Part shown: positions 13,869 to 25,010 of the stretch, one piece after another | Position numbering within the stretch: the stretch's first letter is position 1 | How the letters are laid out: every line of letters begins with the position of its first letter | Source: Anoplolepis gracilipes | Lineage: Eukaryota > Arthropoda > Insecta > Hymenoptera > Formicidae | NCBI RefSeq assembly: GCF_047496725.1 | Contig: NC_132982.1 | Location: 9,760,501 to 9,824,500, forward strand | DNA length: 64,000 bases | Direction: 5' to 3' | Notes under the pieces: model-generated | Database searches by the model: none | What the model saw: the letters and a program-made list of their open reading frames with translations, nothing else | Told to the model about the DNA's origin: nothing | Position numbers and translations under genes: made by a program

Positions 13869-14246
13869 TTACATCCGATAAGAACTTCTCGAACCGGTTA
13901 TAGACGATTGCGCGACACGGCGTACTTTAGTCGTCTTCTCTTCGCCGGACATCCGTCTATGTTTATGTTTCTCGCCGAGTAGCGCGCACACCAAGAGATT
14001 TTCACGATGGAGCGCGACCAGTTGCCGCAAACGATTCCGCGCGGTTCCCGTCTGCGTGACGATGTCATTGAGACCAACGTCCAGTCGGTCCAAACTGCCG
14101 CTGATGTTGGCGATCATGTCGAGGAGCAGACCATCCCGCTTGCGCGCTTCTAGCGTGAGCTTCCTGCTGAGTAGGAAGACCGTGAGGCCGACGATTATCA
14201 GCAGCGTTAGTCCCAGCAAATTTCTCTGCATCGACGGCACTGTCAT
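13869..14246 (-). CDS. Hypothetical single-pass membrane protein, 125 aa
   Basis: This single-exon frame begins MTVPSMQRNL. It has one strongly hydrophobic segment (about residues 8-26, LLGLTLLIIVGLTVFLL), then a charged amphipathic helix (about 27-75) that could form a coiled coil, then a basic Ser/Arg/Lys-rich tail. Topology would be a short N-terminus, one helix and a longer tail. The frame stands out as a GC-richer island between AT-rich flanks, as real exons do here. I do not recognise the family and cannot exclude extra exons or a chance frame. Confidence 0.5.
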   Translation of the reverse strand: MTVPSMQRNLLGLTLLIIVGLTVFLLSRKLTLEARKRDGLLLDMIANISGSLDRLDVGLNDIVTQTGTARNRLRQLVALHRENLLVCALLGEKHKHRRMSGEEKTTKVRRVAQSSITGSRSSYRM

Positions 14247-16689
14247 TTCCCAAGAATACGCAGATACGCTTCTTGCACTCTCATCGCATCGACTTGCGAT
14301 TTCGAGTGCGTTTCCGAAGACTCGGAAGAACAGAATCGCTGGATATGACGTTTGTTTTTTTTACTGTGTTGTCAAAGAGGAATACAAAACAGTCTTTCTA
14401 TTCTTTTCCACCATTTGAATCGTTTGCTACATTAATCGAAATACGATTAATTTGAGCGAGAGATACAACAACGACCGATATAAGTGATAACCGGAAAAAA
14501 ATACTATGACGCCCGTTTTTCCTCAACATCGCCAAAAACCAGGCTCTTTCTCTCTTTCTGTATCTATCTCTCTTTCCTGAGAGGCTCTCGATTTCTGTTC
14601 TTTTTCCGGCACGGGCGCCTACGTTTTTTATCTATTATTAAAGACGGGGCGCGGCTGTATTTCGACATGCCACTCGTTCCGCCGCTGCCCGCCAACCGAT
14701 CAAATAACAACCAAGATCTCAGGGTTCTTCCTCCACTGCGTTAAATTTCTCTGACGATCGACAAGATTGTACTCCATCGATTTTTCGCAAACGATTAATA
14801 TATATATAATGTACCACGTTCGCGTGCCGCGAATCTTCAGGTACTTTGACAAAATTGTCTAAGGCATTCGGTGCGGTAATATTTTCATAAGAGAAAAAAT
14901 CGAAACCTTGTGGAATCCACTTTTCTCTATGGATCTACGCTTTTCCAGATTGCGCAGCTTCGAATGCCAATCATAAGGGTGAAAAAAAAATAATTGGCTT
15001 TCCTTGAACCGCTATAACTCCTGATACAGGGTTCTGATAGATTCTAATTAAGATAAGCGAAGATTCAGTATTGCTTGTCATCGTTCTAAAAGCGCTTCAC
15101 TCTTATTCCGAATCATTGGTCTTTGTATACGCAATCAAAGTTTTTCGTTTTGTCCTCAGTTTGGCACGTAGTGAATCTTTGATACGTCGATCGCATGCTG
15201 ACGCTCTTGGCGGCTGACGATCCATTACTCGGATGTCTCACATGTAATGTCACATATCGAAATGTCATCCGCTTGTAAGAATCCCGCGATCGAAGAACCG
15301 CCGCGAGAATGCCATCGCCTCTCGTACTTGTTGAACGTTGCGAGGTCGGACTGAGGACACTCGCCACTCGCGAGGACACTCGCCACTCGCGAGGACACTC
15401 GCCCCACGTGTAGGCGCGGCCGTCTCATCCCCGAGATCGCGCGGCCATCCCCGAACAACCCCGATGAGCATTTTCAGGGACGTAACTTTCCGTCTGATAT
15501 CCACAGGTCTTCAATTTCAATCGCTGGACCCCATAAGACATCAAAGTATGTCTTAATGATATATATTCATATTGACATGTATTAATATCTCTTTCGCACA
15601 ATTTATCTTTCTGAATACTATTTCTCTAATATCTTTTAAATTCTTTGTACACGATTGTCAAACAATGTCAACAAATCTATTACAAAATTAACAATGAGTA
15701 GATATATTTGTTTCCAACGTCAAAGCTAGTACGACAATGATTTTCGCCGGAGGAATTTTTCTCGTGACACTCGATCTTGGTTGATTTGAAGGAGAAACTA
15801 GAGAAGACACTTTCGCGATTGATGCTTCGCAACAGGCGCTGGAAACGGTACTGGGAGATCGAAAACAACCGCGATCCGACATGTACCGAAATAGTTGGCG
15901 CATGCGTCTATTAATCAATAAAGGACATTCCTTTGTCGCAACCGGCTGTCAGCTGTCAGATGACTCGGAAACGTTGTCGATGACCTCGAGATATTTCGAG
16001 AGATTGTTGCACAGTCTTCTACGGTCTTAATCAAATCGATCTTACCCAACTCAATTGTCATCGATTAAAGCGATTGTAAACGGCAACCGCGATCACTTGG
16101 TTTTCTCCGGCGCGACGTCGAGTGACGGTGACACTTCTTTCAATGAAACCTCGGCGTACTTTCGTGGAGGGAGAAACCTGCGAAAAGAGCGTAATGAGAG
16201 AGTTGCATTACGAGAGACCGCAAAAAAAAATGTCGATAAGTCCAAAAGTACTTTATATAGCTCATAATGATTGCGCATGATTATCGTTATCTCAGGTATA
16301 TACAATCCATCCGGTGGTCGTCGTCGCACCTTTGGCAACAACAACCAAAATTCAATGATCGCTCGTATGTCACTCGCCTAACGAATGAGGTATTTTTTTT
16401 TCTTTTTTTTTATCAATGGAATTCTAATTTGGTTTATAGAAACCTGGATACACATACTTAAAAAAAAGCGCTAATATAATATATATTATAAACGTTAAAG
16501 GATAAAGTAAATTCCGTAATGAATTTATTAATGAATTTGAATAAACTTTACGTTTAAGAAATTTATCTTAATTATACTTTAAGAGTACAGGCATGCTCTC
16601 TAAAATACACAAAGTTTAATATGTTACGTTTAATAAAACTCAATGGAACAGGTAAAAATAAGAGAAAGAAAATAAGAAACGCATATAAA
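14247..16689. other. Intergenic; short 19-bp tandem repeat, no clear gene
   Basis: No coding gene was supported. A direct repeat of 19 bases (GAGGACACTCGCCACTCGC, about 2.7 copies) lies at 15353-15403. Frames overlapping 15113-15918 are repeat-driven or lack family features. A further 3' exon of the SLC5 gene could hide near 16.4-16.7 kb. Confidence 0.4.
15353..15403. repeat. 19-bp tandem direct repeat, ~2.7 copies
   Basis: Units begin at 15353, 15372 and 15391 and are identical over the compared bases. The third is cut after 13 bases. Confidence 0.9.
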
Positions 16690-19232
16690 TTACATACATA
16701 AAAATGATTGATAAATCTTGAAACTTTTTGTCACGTACCGTCTCATAATCGGCGTAATATGGTCAGGATCCACGCTCTCCAAATCCACGCCGAATACGTA
16801 GCTCGCGATAATTCCGACAACGATGACAATCGCCGCTCCTATAATGCTATAATGCATAAAGGATATTTGAAATAGTATCATTGGTTTTTCGTCGGGCTCC
16901 ATCCAAGGCGTCGGTATCGCGGTCGTAAGAGTCTCGTTCAATGGGTACGGGCAGCCGTCCATCGACGTGGGCAGCGAATCGTATTTAATCCTACCGTGCA
17001 TAATGTGCCATTGAGTACCTCCCACCAACCAAAGCATACTTATTAATCCGGCACAACCGCCAAATAGTACGCCTTTTGTGTTCGCCCAGGGTACCAACAT
17101 TCCTAATACGAAAAGACCCAGCAAAGGTCCATCGGTTATGCCACGCGTACTCAAGGCTATCTGAAAGACCGGACCTAACCGCTCGACCAGGAATACCAAG
17201 CCGACTGAAATCGTGCCGATTATCAAAACAATGACCTGAAAAAAATCAATCAAACAATTACTTAAATTACCGAGAAAATGTCATGTGTTTCGTACCTTCA
17301 TAATGTTAGCAGCCGTAGCTTCCTTTTTGGAGCCCTCCAGGATGCACGGACTTATAAAATCTTCATAAATGGTACCGGAAACGGTGTTCAAACTGGCACT
17401 CATAGTTGCAAGCGCGGCACTCACCAGGCCTGCTAAGAATAATCCCGGAAGTCCCGGCAGATGCCCAGCGACGTCCATTACGTAGTACGGTAAGCTCTGA
17501 TCGGTGCGGCTTATTGCCTGTGAACGATAAGTTTTTTCATGATTGAAAGATATAATTATAACATAATAAAAAAAATTATACAATGATTACTCTATCTTTC
17601 CTTCAAATATTACAATAATTTCTTAAAATGTACGATTTGAGAATATCTTTTACTTGTACCTTGGTCAGAAAAGGATCGCAATCGTGATATTTGGCAAACA
17701 TAATTAATCCAGTGAATATGCAAATCAGTTTGACTATGATCATTCCTATCGCAGTAATCACGGTGCCACTATAAATGTAATAAAAAAACACGCGATTAAA
17801 ACCATTAATCCGAAATTTTTATGAGATTTTCAGACAATTCTTATTAATTTACAATCGCAGAAAGATAGCGCAGAATAGCAGATATGAAATTAGTTGGTGG
17901 AATTTTTATGGCAGATTACATAGTTTATAATGATCTTACTGAACTTACTGTTTGGCGTCGATTTCTCGGGGAACCGATAAAAATCGCTGTACCACGCCTG
18001 GATGAATAGCGAGATGCCCGAGCCATGTTGCCGTCATACCCACAATCATGCCCCAGAAAGTGTTTCTCGCAAATGGACTCGGATCCATGCTATAATAAAA
18101 ATGTGCAATATATCATATAAAATATACTGGACAATGAAATGAAAAAAAAAAGTTTATCTTTGTGCTTTGTTTTACTTGAAGAAGATAAGACGACCGCCTT
18201 CGTTGGAAATTCTCCACACTTCTTCTACGCTGCCAACCGACATTATTCCCAGCACGAGAACCGCAAAAAGACCTCCGACAGTCACGGAAAACTGTATAGT
18301 GTCCGTCCATACCACCGCTTTTAGACCACCCTGTACATGACAACGAAAAGAATTACAAAATTGAGATAATCTAAAATTCTATATAAAGTTTCAGATTATA
18401 TAAATTTTAAAAGAATTTAAAATTCACTTTCAAACTTTATGTTCTTGTGTAGTTCTTGTATTATGTTAATACTTTATTAATACTTAAGGATGACAAATCT
18501 CTTTTTAAATTAAACAATATGAATACTAGATTTGTTTCTACTTACAATGCTGGTATAAATGATGCACACGATGCAAATCACAGGCGTTAACACGTGAATA
18601 CTGAGATTGGTGACTTGTGCGAAAGCGATTGCGGGCACGTAGATGACAATTGGCACATACATCAAGAGCGAAATGGTAAACAGCACCGAGGAGAGAAGTC
18701 TGACCTTCCTGGAGAACCGAACTTCCAAATATTCGAAGGTGCTGGTTAGCTGTAGTTTGTAAAACACTGGCAGGAAAATGTAGGAAGTGATGATGGCGGT
18801 AATGGTCGCCGTAATTATGCACACGGCGTACTGAGTTCCGTGATGAAGAACTTCCGCAGGTATACCCAGCAAGGAAATTCCTGAGATGTGGCTAAACAGT
18901 TAGAAATCCACGTGTAATTAGTATATACAGAAAAATACAAGATAAAAATTTATTAATCATTATTTCCCACCCAATAACTATACATAATAATAAAGAGTCA
19001 CTGACCTAGCGATAATGCTCATCGCGACAGGAAAGCATCCCATGCGTTTACCGCCCAGAAGATATTCCGTTGTACTATCCTGCTTGCTGAAGAAGCCAAA
19101 ATACACGCCGATGAGGACGCTGACGACCAGTAACAGGCTGAAGAGTGCATAATCTAGCCATCCAAACACAAAGTTATCCAAGGTCTGTATTTGATTGAAC
19201 TGCAGACCAGGAGTGGTAAAAGGATTCTCCAT
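16690..19232 (-). CDS. SLC5-family sodium/solute symporter (SMCT/SMVT-like)
   Basis: Seven exons (19232-19006, 18891-18546, 18330-18176, 18089-17949, 17768-17660, 17517-17296, 17235-16690) give 581 residues with about 13 hydrophobic segments, the usual SLC5 size. Family landmarks are EYLLGGKRMG after TM1, SHISGISLLGIPAEV, FEYLEVRFSRKVRLLSS, GGLKAVVWTDTIQF, and LPGLFLAGLVSAALATMSASLNTVSG. The closest known relatives are the sodium-coupled monocarboxylate and multivitamin transporters. The protein would sit in the plasma membrane and co-import an organic acid with sodium; the substrate cannot be read from sequence. The 3' end is uncertain: after PIMRR an in-frame GTACGT could be a splice donor, in which case the last 16 residues are intronic and another exon lies below 16690. 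Confidence 0.92.
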
Positions 19233-20064
19233 TGCTTTTCGAATAAATCAATAATTTTTCTTAGAAAAATGACTACTGAGGATAGAGAGTGCGATCCGCG
19301 ATACATATAATGTTTGGAGCTCTTCTCATCTTATATGTCTTTTATCTAACTAGTATGATCTGGCGTAAGAATAAAAAAACAGGATGTAATCTGAGGTTGC
19401 TGACTTGCAATATGACGACATATTAAGTATATCTTACTGTGAGAGAATAATTTACGATCGGCGCCCTGATAAAGCGTGTGGAATCTGATGACGGAAAGCG
19501 GTATCTTGATGATGAATAAGAATGGTATCAACGGGAAATATGACGAGAATTCAGAGTTCACAACAACAAGTTTATATTAAACGAGACTGAAAAAAAAAGG
19601 AATCGATATGAAGGATCGGAATATTGATGATTTTAATAGCTTATTGTATGATTTGTCGACTATACAAACTTAAAAAAATAAAATAAAATAATACTTGTAA
19701 AATTTATTAAATTACATTTATATAATTGCACAGATATGTACATCAATTGTAATAACAACAGGAATATGCAACTTTTAAGCTTATATATAATGATTGATTG
19801 CTTTTGTCTATCAAATATAATATTTAGCTACTCCTTCTAATTTTATATATTTTCATACAAGATATAGCTAAAAAATACGGGCATTAATTATTCGACTTTC
19901 GACTCTATTTACATATTTACAAGCTTATAATTCTATGGAATTTTTCAAAAAAAAGGCAAAGAAAGATTTGGAATGTTTAAACGCCGTAATATTAAATCAA
20001 ACCTGCTCTTGCAGCCACGTACTTGAGGTTTCTCCGGTAAAGATAACAATTCGGATACCCGATA
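19233..20064. other. No gene seen; spacer between APCDD1 and SLC5 gene
   Basis: This holds the 5' flank of the SLC5 gene (about 19233-19600) and the 3' flank of APCDD1. It is AT-rich and I recognise no further exon. Confidence 0.45.
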
Positions 20065-21758
20065 TCACCGTACAAGGTAATACATGTAGCACAGCAAGAT
20101 CTGTGCTAACAAGAACCAAGGAGAGATTTGGCTAGCCGAAGAGAATAAACCAATGTACAAGATTTTTTGAAGATACGTTCGCAGAGGCGGATTGTAGGGT
20201 GAAAGTTGCGCGCATCGCCTTAGAGGTGCATCCCACAAGTTGCTATCTCGCGAACTCAACAGCAAAATGTACTGGCCATGCCAGTTGACGCTCAGCTTGG
20301 CCCGTAATTTCAAGATCGAGGGTGTCTCCACGGTGCGAGGAACGCAATTTCTTGGTGAGGTCTGCGTCGAATCAAACCGATCACCTTTATCACAATAAAT
20401 GGATACTCTAGGAATCAGAGCTTCCTTGATAATATGCAGATTCAGTTCCGTAGTGCCGGTAAGAGTTTTCGAAAAGAAAGGCTTTCTGGTAGTGCTTTCA
20501 TATGTCTGATGACCTCGCAGCATCGCCGCAAATCTCGATCGATCTGTCGAGGATGGCGCGTCGTATACAAATTGATAAACGTTATCACTTACCGATCTTC
20601 CCTGTCTTTGTAATTTCTTGTTTTTAGATTTCTTGTTTTTCGACGGTTTACTCTTATTATATAAACTATTTTTATAAAGCTTTGCGCTACGGATAATCCT
20701 AGCATTGGTAACACTTCTTTTGAAAATGAATTTTCTAGTGGCATTAGAAAAGTAATCGGAAAAAATGTCTTCGTCGACTTGTTCGTCATATTGCCTTTCA
20801 GCTCGCCGGATGTAACTTCCTATCCTACGTATCCCGTACAAAAATGTGGAACAGTATGGATCGTCGTAATAATCCCATTGACCAATCCACAATTCATCTC
20901 CTGAGTATATTTGAAATTTCCGTATGGACCAGAGGCCGCCTGTAGTGCTCTCGCAGCTTTCGCTGTGCCAAATGCCTCCGATCATTGCAGGTAGAGCTGC
21001 AGTTTGATGAAGAAGAGGCGGATTCGTCTCAGTACTGTGAAATACGCTGCTGCATATCGGACAATTCTTCATCTGCAATATTAATAATGATCTTGTATAA
21101 TTTTGTTATGTCTCATATTATATAAAATTAAATGCATGAATACAATATGTAACAATTACGCGTATCGATTATCGTGAGAATTTTTTATTTTCTCATTACT
21201 GATTGTGTTTTAATGCAACAAAAATTGTATTTAAAATGAATTGTCTACAGACGATAAACTCAGAGAAATCTCAACATACCGAATCTTGGCGGTTCAGTGG
21301 AGTGGATTGTAACGAAGTTGGTTTGTAATTCCGGCGAAAGTGCGTATTGGAAGGTGGGTTGGCTAATAAAAGTTGAAAATTTGAAGACTTATAGAAGTGA
21401 GTGTCGTTGGATGAATCACGTTTTAATGAGGGCTTGTTAAGCACTCTTAACAGTTTCAATTCGGCGAATTCGATCCCGAAGAGCTCCAAACAATTCATAC
21501 CGAGTTGCTTGTTTATAGCTTGCAAAGAATTGTAAGTAGGACTTTGCCATATTAACGACATCGTCGAGTGTGGTCGTGGCTGTTCATAAATTAGCGCGGG
21601 AGTATAGAGTCGCCACTTCGGCTGGGGACCGCAAGTCAGATTCAGTTTTTGTCCGAACTTCTGAGTGACCTGCAAAATGAATTTTTCAATTACAAAACGT
21701 TGATTTTATTCTTTCTTCACGTTTCTTAATATTTCTATTTAAACATTTTATATACCTA

Positions 21759-21797
<39 letters not shown>

Positions 21798-22887
21798 TAA
21801 ATAGATTAAATAAATTTTTTTAAATTCGATTTTTAGCAATTAATTTTCTATTCGACAATTTTACTTTTTTTTGTAAAGTTTATTGACTACGTTTTTCTAC
21901 TACATTAATTGTAAGTACCTCTGGAGTCAAAGGTATAATATTAACAGCGTCTACGTGAAATCTCGTCTCGGTAGCACCTAGAACGACCATGGATGGTTTC
22001 AGTAACTTTAGGAAACCCCGAATTATGACAGTATGTGTCGGTATGCTGCACGACTCTTCGGCGTAATGGTAACGCAGTAGGAGAAACGTGCCGTTCTTGA
22101 AAAAAGTATATTTCCTAAGTACGTACTGTGGGCCGGCTCGCATTTCACATCTATTATAAAAAAAAAAAATTATGTTGCAAATTTTGTTTGAAATACAAGC
22201 TATTAATAATTAACATAATTTATAAAAAAAAAGAGTACAATTACCCTTGAGACAGCCATGTGTAATGTAATCTGGTAGAACTATCATCCACGATCGTCGC
22301 ACCATTTTCTTTCTCAATCTCTTTAATGGCCTCTTCGCATTGCTTATATACATTTATGTCTGGATCTTCACTCACAACTAGGTTTATCCTAGCTAGAAAA
22401 AAAACAAACAGTGCCATTTATTTAATGCAATAATTGCGGAAGGAAGTCAATAAAAAAATATTTCCTTCGGTGCGAAACGAATGACTGTAGAATAGAAATA
22501 AATAGAGACAAATTTTTTATCTTTATACACGACATGGTCATCAGATAACAAGAGGACCACCTGCTGCGAGTTAGCCTAACAAGATTTAAGAGTCGAAGGT
22601 TAAAAGCGGCAAAAGATGAATGTGTTCGATCATATTAAATTATGCTCGGTTCGATAATATATATCCATCAATAAAGGTTGAGCATTTGGGTCTGCTACCT
22701 GAACCGAACAAGTTTTTCACCAAAATGACAGGCTATCTTTGTTCCGCGACGACCTTTCGTGAGACCTTTCCGAGTTTGACAATTCTAAAGTTCCTGCTGC
22801 GAATAGCAAAGCCATGTCGCACGCGACAAAGATTTATTAGACAGTTCCGTAATAAAAATATATACAAATGTAGCCATAATTCACGTT

Positions 22888-22936
<49 letters not shown>

Positions 22937-25010
22937 ATAAATGTTATTAAATGAAATTATGTAATTTAAATTATTAAATTACACGTGTATAACGTAATTA
23001 CGTTTTATAACGTAATAATAACGTAACATAATTATTATACTTGTTCAGCGATAAGTGAAATCATATTTTATCTTGACATATTTTTTATTTATGATTACAA
23101 CGTCATAGAGTAACAATGTCAAACAAAAGGTTGTCGGAAATCATATCTTGGTCTTGATGAATGAAAATTTATTTAGCATATCACGAAACCTTATCCTAAC
23201 CGATAGAAAGAGAAAATAGACACACGCACGATAGTGAGTTTGCGCAGATTACGTAATTTATTAACAAGGCAAGAGAAAACCAGTTTACGTCAGCTTCGTG
23301 CGAAGAAAATACTATGTGTCGAATTAACTCTTCGATTCAACTTTAACAATACATAACTGACAAATTACCTTTCAAAATTTTTAAGCTAATCACAACTCAC
23401 TTTATCTTTTTCTTTTTGTAATTTTTGAAATTTAAAACAAAACATTATTATCTCAACAAATAATATTATCTCTTTCTTTTTATAATTTTTGAAATTTAAT
23501 ACAAAGAATAGAGAAAAAATACATCTTTTACAATAATAGAAATTGGTCGAAAAATTCTTTTGTTTAACGTTTGACATCTACAGTTTTTAGCAATGGCTTT
23601 TCACAACGTCGATTAACTTCGACCTTGGTTTAAACTATATCTTTCTCACAGATTATTACGTTCCTTTTTCTGATCCTTCTAAGGACGGAAATCCATAAGA
23701 AGATAAAGAAAAACAAATTCACTGGAGATAACTGGAATTAGAAAACAGGCTTCCTTCATACAAGTTCTGAAAAAGGGATGAAGATTTAGTTTAAATCGAT
23801 TAAAGTTTTTTAAATTGATATTAAACTAATAAAAAATTGGCTTTTAGACTAATAAACAAGGAAAACGAAAAAATTATTTAATTAACTATTTGATACATGT
23901 TAATGAAATTCAAGTTTGTTCTAATACGCTCAACGTTGAAGACTCAACCGACGCATAATAACAATGCGAAATGCCATCGCGTGCCGATCGAAGAGATGCA
24001 GCTTGCAATAGTAAATTGCTAATTGTAAGAAGAAATCAAAAGCGAGGGGAAATAACTCTGTGGGATACTCTCACACGACTATTTAATATTCGATTGGCGC
24101 GCGACGTCTCGCCGCGTTTGCCGCTCCTCTTTCATTGTGGTATTATTGTTGCCATTGATATTCTAGCTGTGTGCTGTTGGAACTTTGACAGCGAATTGGT
24201 AATGCAATGACAGACGCGCTGGCGACGACAACCACCGCGAGGCAACTTTACATGGGCTTTCAAAACCGTTCTAAAATTTTCAAAAATTAAATTTTTTATA
24301 TGGAAAGAAATTACGTCAAAGTATCTCGATATTGTTTAAAAAAAAATTACTTTGAAATTGTCTGCTATATTTCATTTTCAATTTTATTTGGTAAACACAA
24401 ATTAATCTTACTATATTTGCGTCAATTAATTTAGATTCACATTATTATTATAGATTAGCAACGAAAGAAAATCTTCTCTTAAACATAAATAAACTATTTT
24501 GTATCATGACTTTTATCTGCTGACTCTAAAGGATAAAATAATTGAAAAATCTTTTTTCTCAAAGGTGAAACGATTTTTAGAATTTGTTTCATATTACATC
24601 TGTTACGACGTTACGTCGTTGGTGGTGTCTCGCGTCCTCATCAACGGCGCACACGTGTGCCTCGTGTGCTCCTATCTCCGTGCACATGTGCAACTTCCTC
24701 TTTTCTAAATACTTGAATGTGTCGCGTTCTCTTGCGCCCTAATATATTCTTTGATATATATATATATATACATGTATATAAAAACTATCGCGAGACATTA
24801 GAAACTCTTTAAAATATTGTGTTTCAAACACTATATATCGCGAAAATTCTAATATCACAAAGATTCATTGAAGTAATTTTTCATGCTTTCTCTTTCTCTC
24901 TATTCCTTTTCCTTAAATTACATTTATATACACAATATATCTCACATGCACAGATACTTACTCATCAATAGAATAGCAACGACGACGATAAATACCGTTG
25001 AAATACTCAT
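20065..25010 (-). CDS. APCDD1: Protein APCDD1 homologue (Wnt-pathway membrane inhibitor family)
   Basis: Five exons (25010-24962, 22392-22245, 22150-21919, 21669-21280, 21072-20065) join in phase to 608 residues. The first exon is 2.6 kb upstream and encodes only a signal peptide (MSISTVFIVVVAILLM). Its donor GTAAGT and the TTTTTTCTAG acceptor at 22393 keep frame. The APCDD1 signatures follow: GCEMRAGPQYVLRKYTF, CSIPTHTVIIRG, a second GGIWHSESCE repeat with WIGQWDYYDDPYCS, and conserved cysteines. The C-terminus is hydrophobic (about the last 30 residues), fitting a membrane anchor as in vertebrate APCDD1, which binds Wnt and LRP5. A basic Lys/Ser-rich linker near 20590-20760 is an insertion relative to the human protein. 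An alternative ATG at 22417 would give a poorer signal sequence. Confidence 0.9.
21762..21797. repeat. (TA)n microsatellite in APCDD1 intron
   Basis: This is an uninterrupted TA run inside the intron between exons 3 and 4 of the minus-strand APCDD1 gene. Confidence 0.9.
22890..22931. repeat. (TA)n microsatellite in APCDD1 first intron
   Basis: A long TA run lies in the first APCDD1 intron. It is followed by a cluster of TAACGTAAT-like words at about 22990-23030. Confidence 0.9.

Noticed and set aside
15688..15918. Minus-strand Ser/Arg-rich 76-codon frame, considered as an SLC5 terminal exon
   Set aside because: No acceptor in the right phase was found and it has no SLC5 C-terminal character.
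22417..22417. ATG at 22417 as the APCDD1 start
   Set aside because: It lies inside a TTTGTTTTTTTTCTAG acceptor tract; the 25010 exon gives a proper signal peptide in phase.
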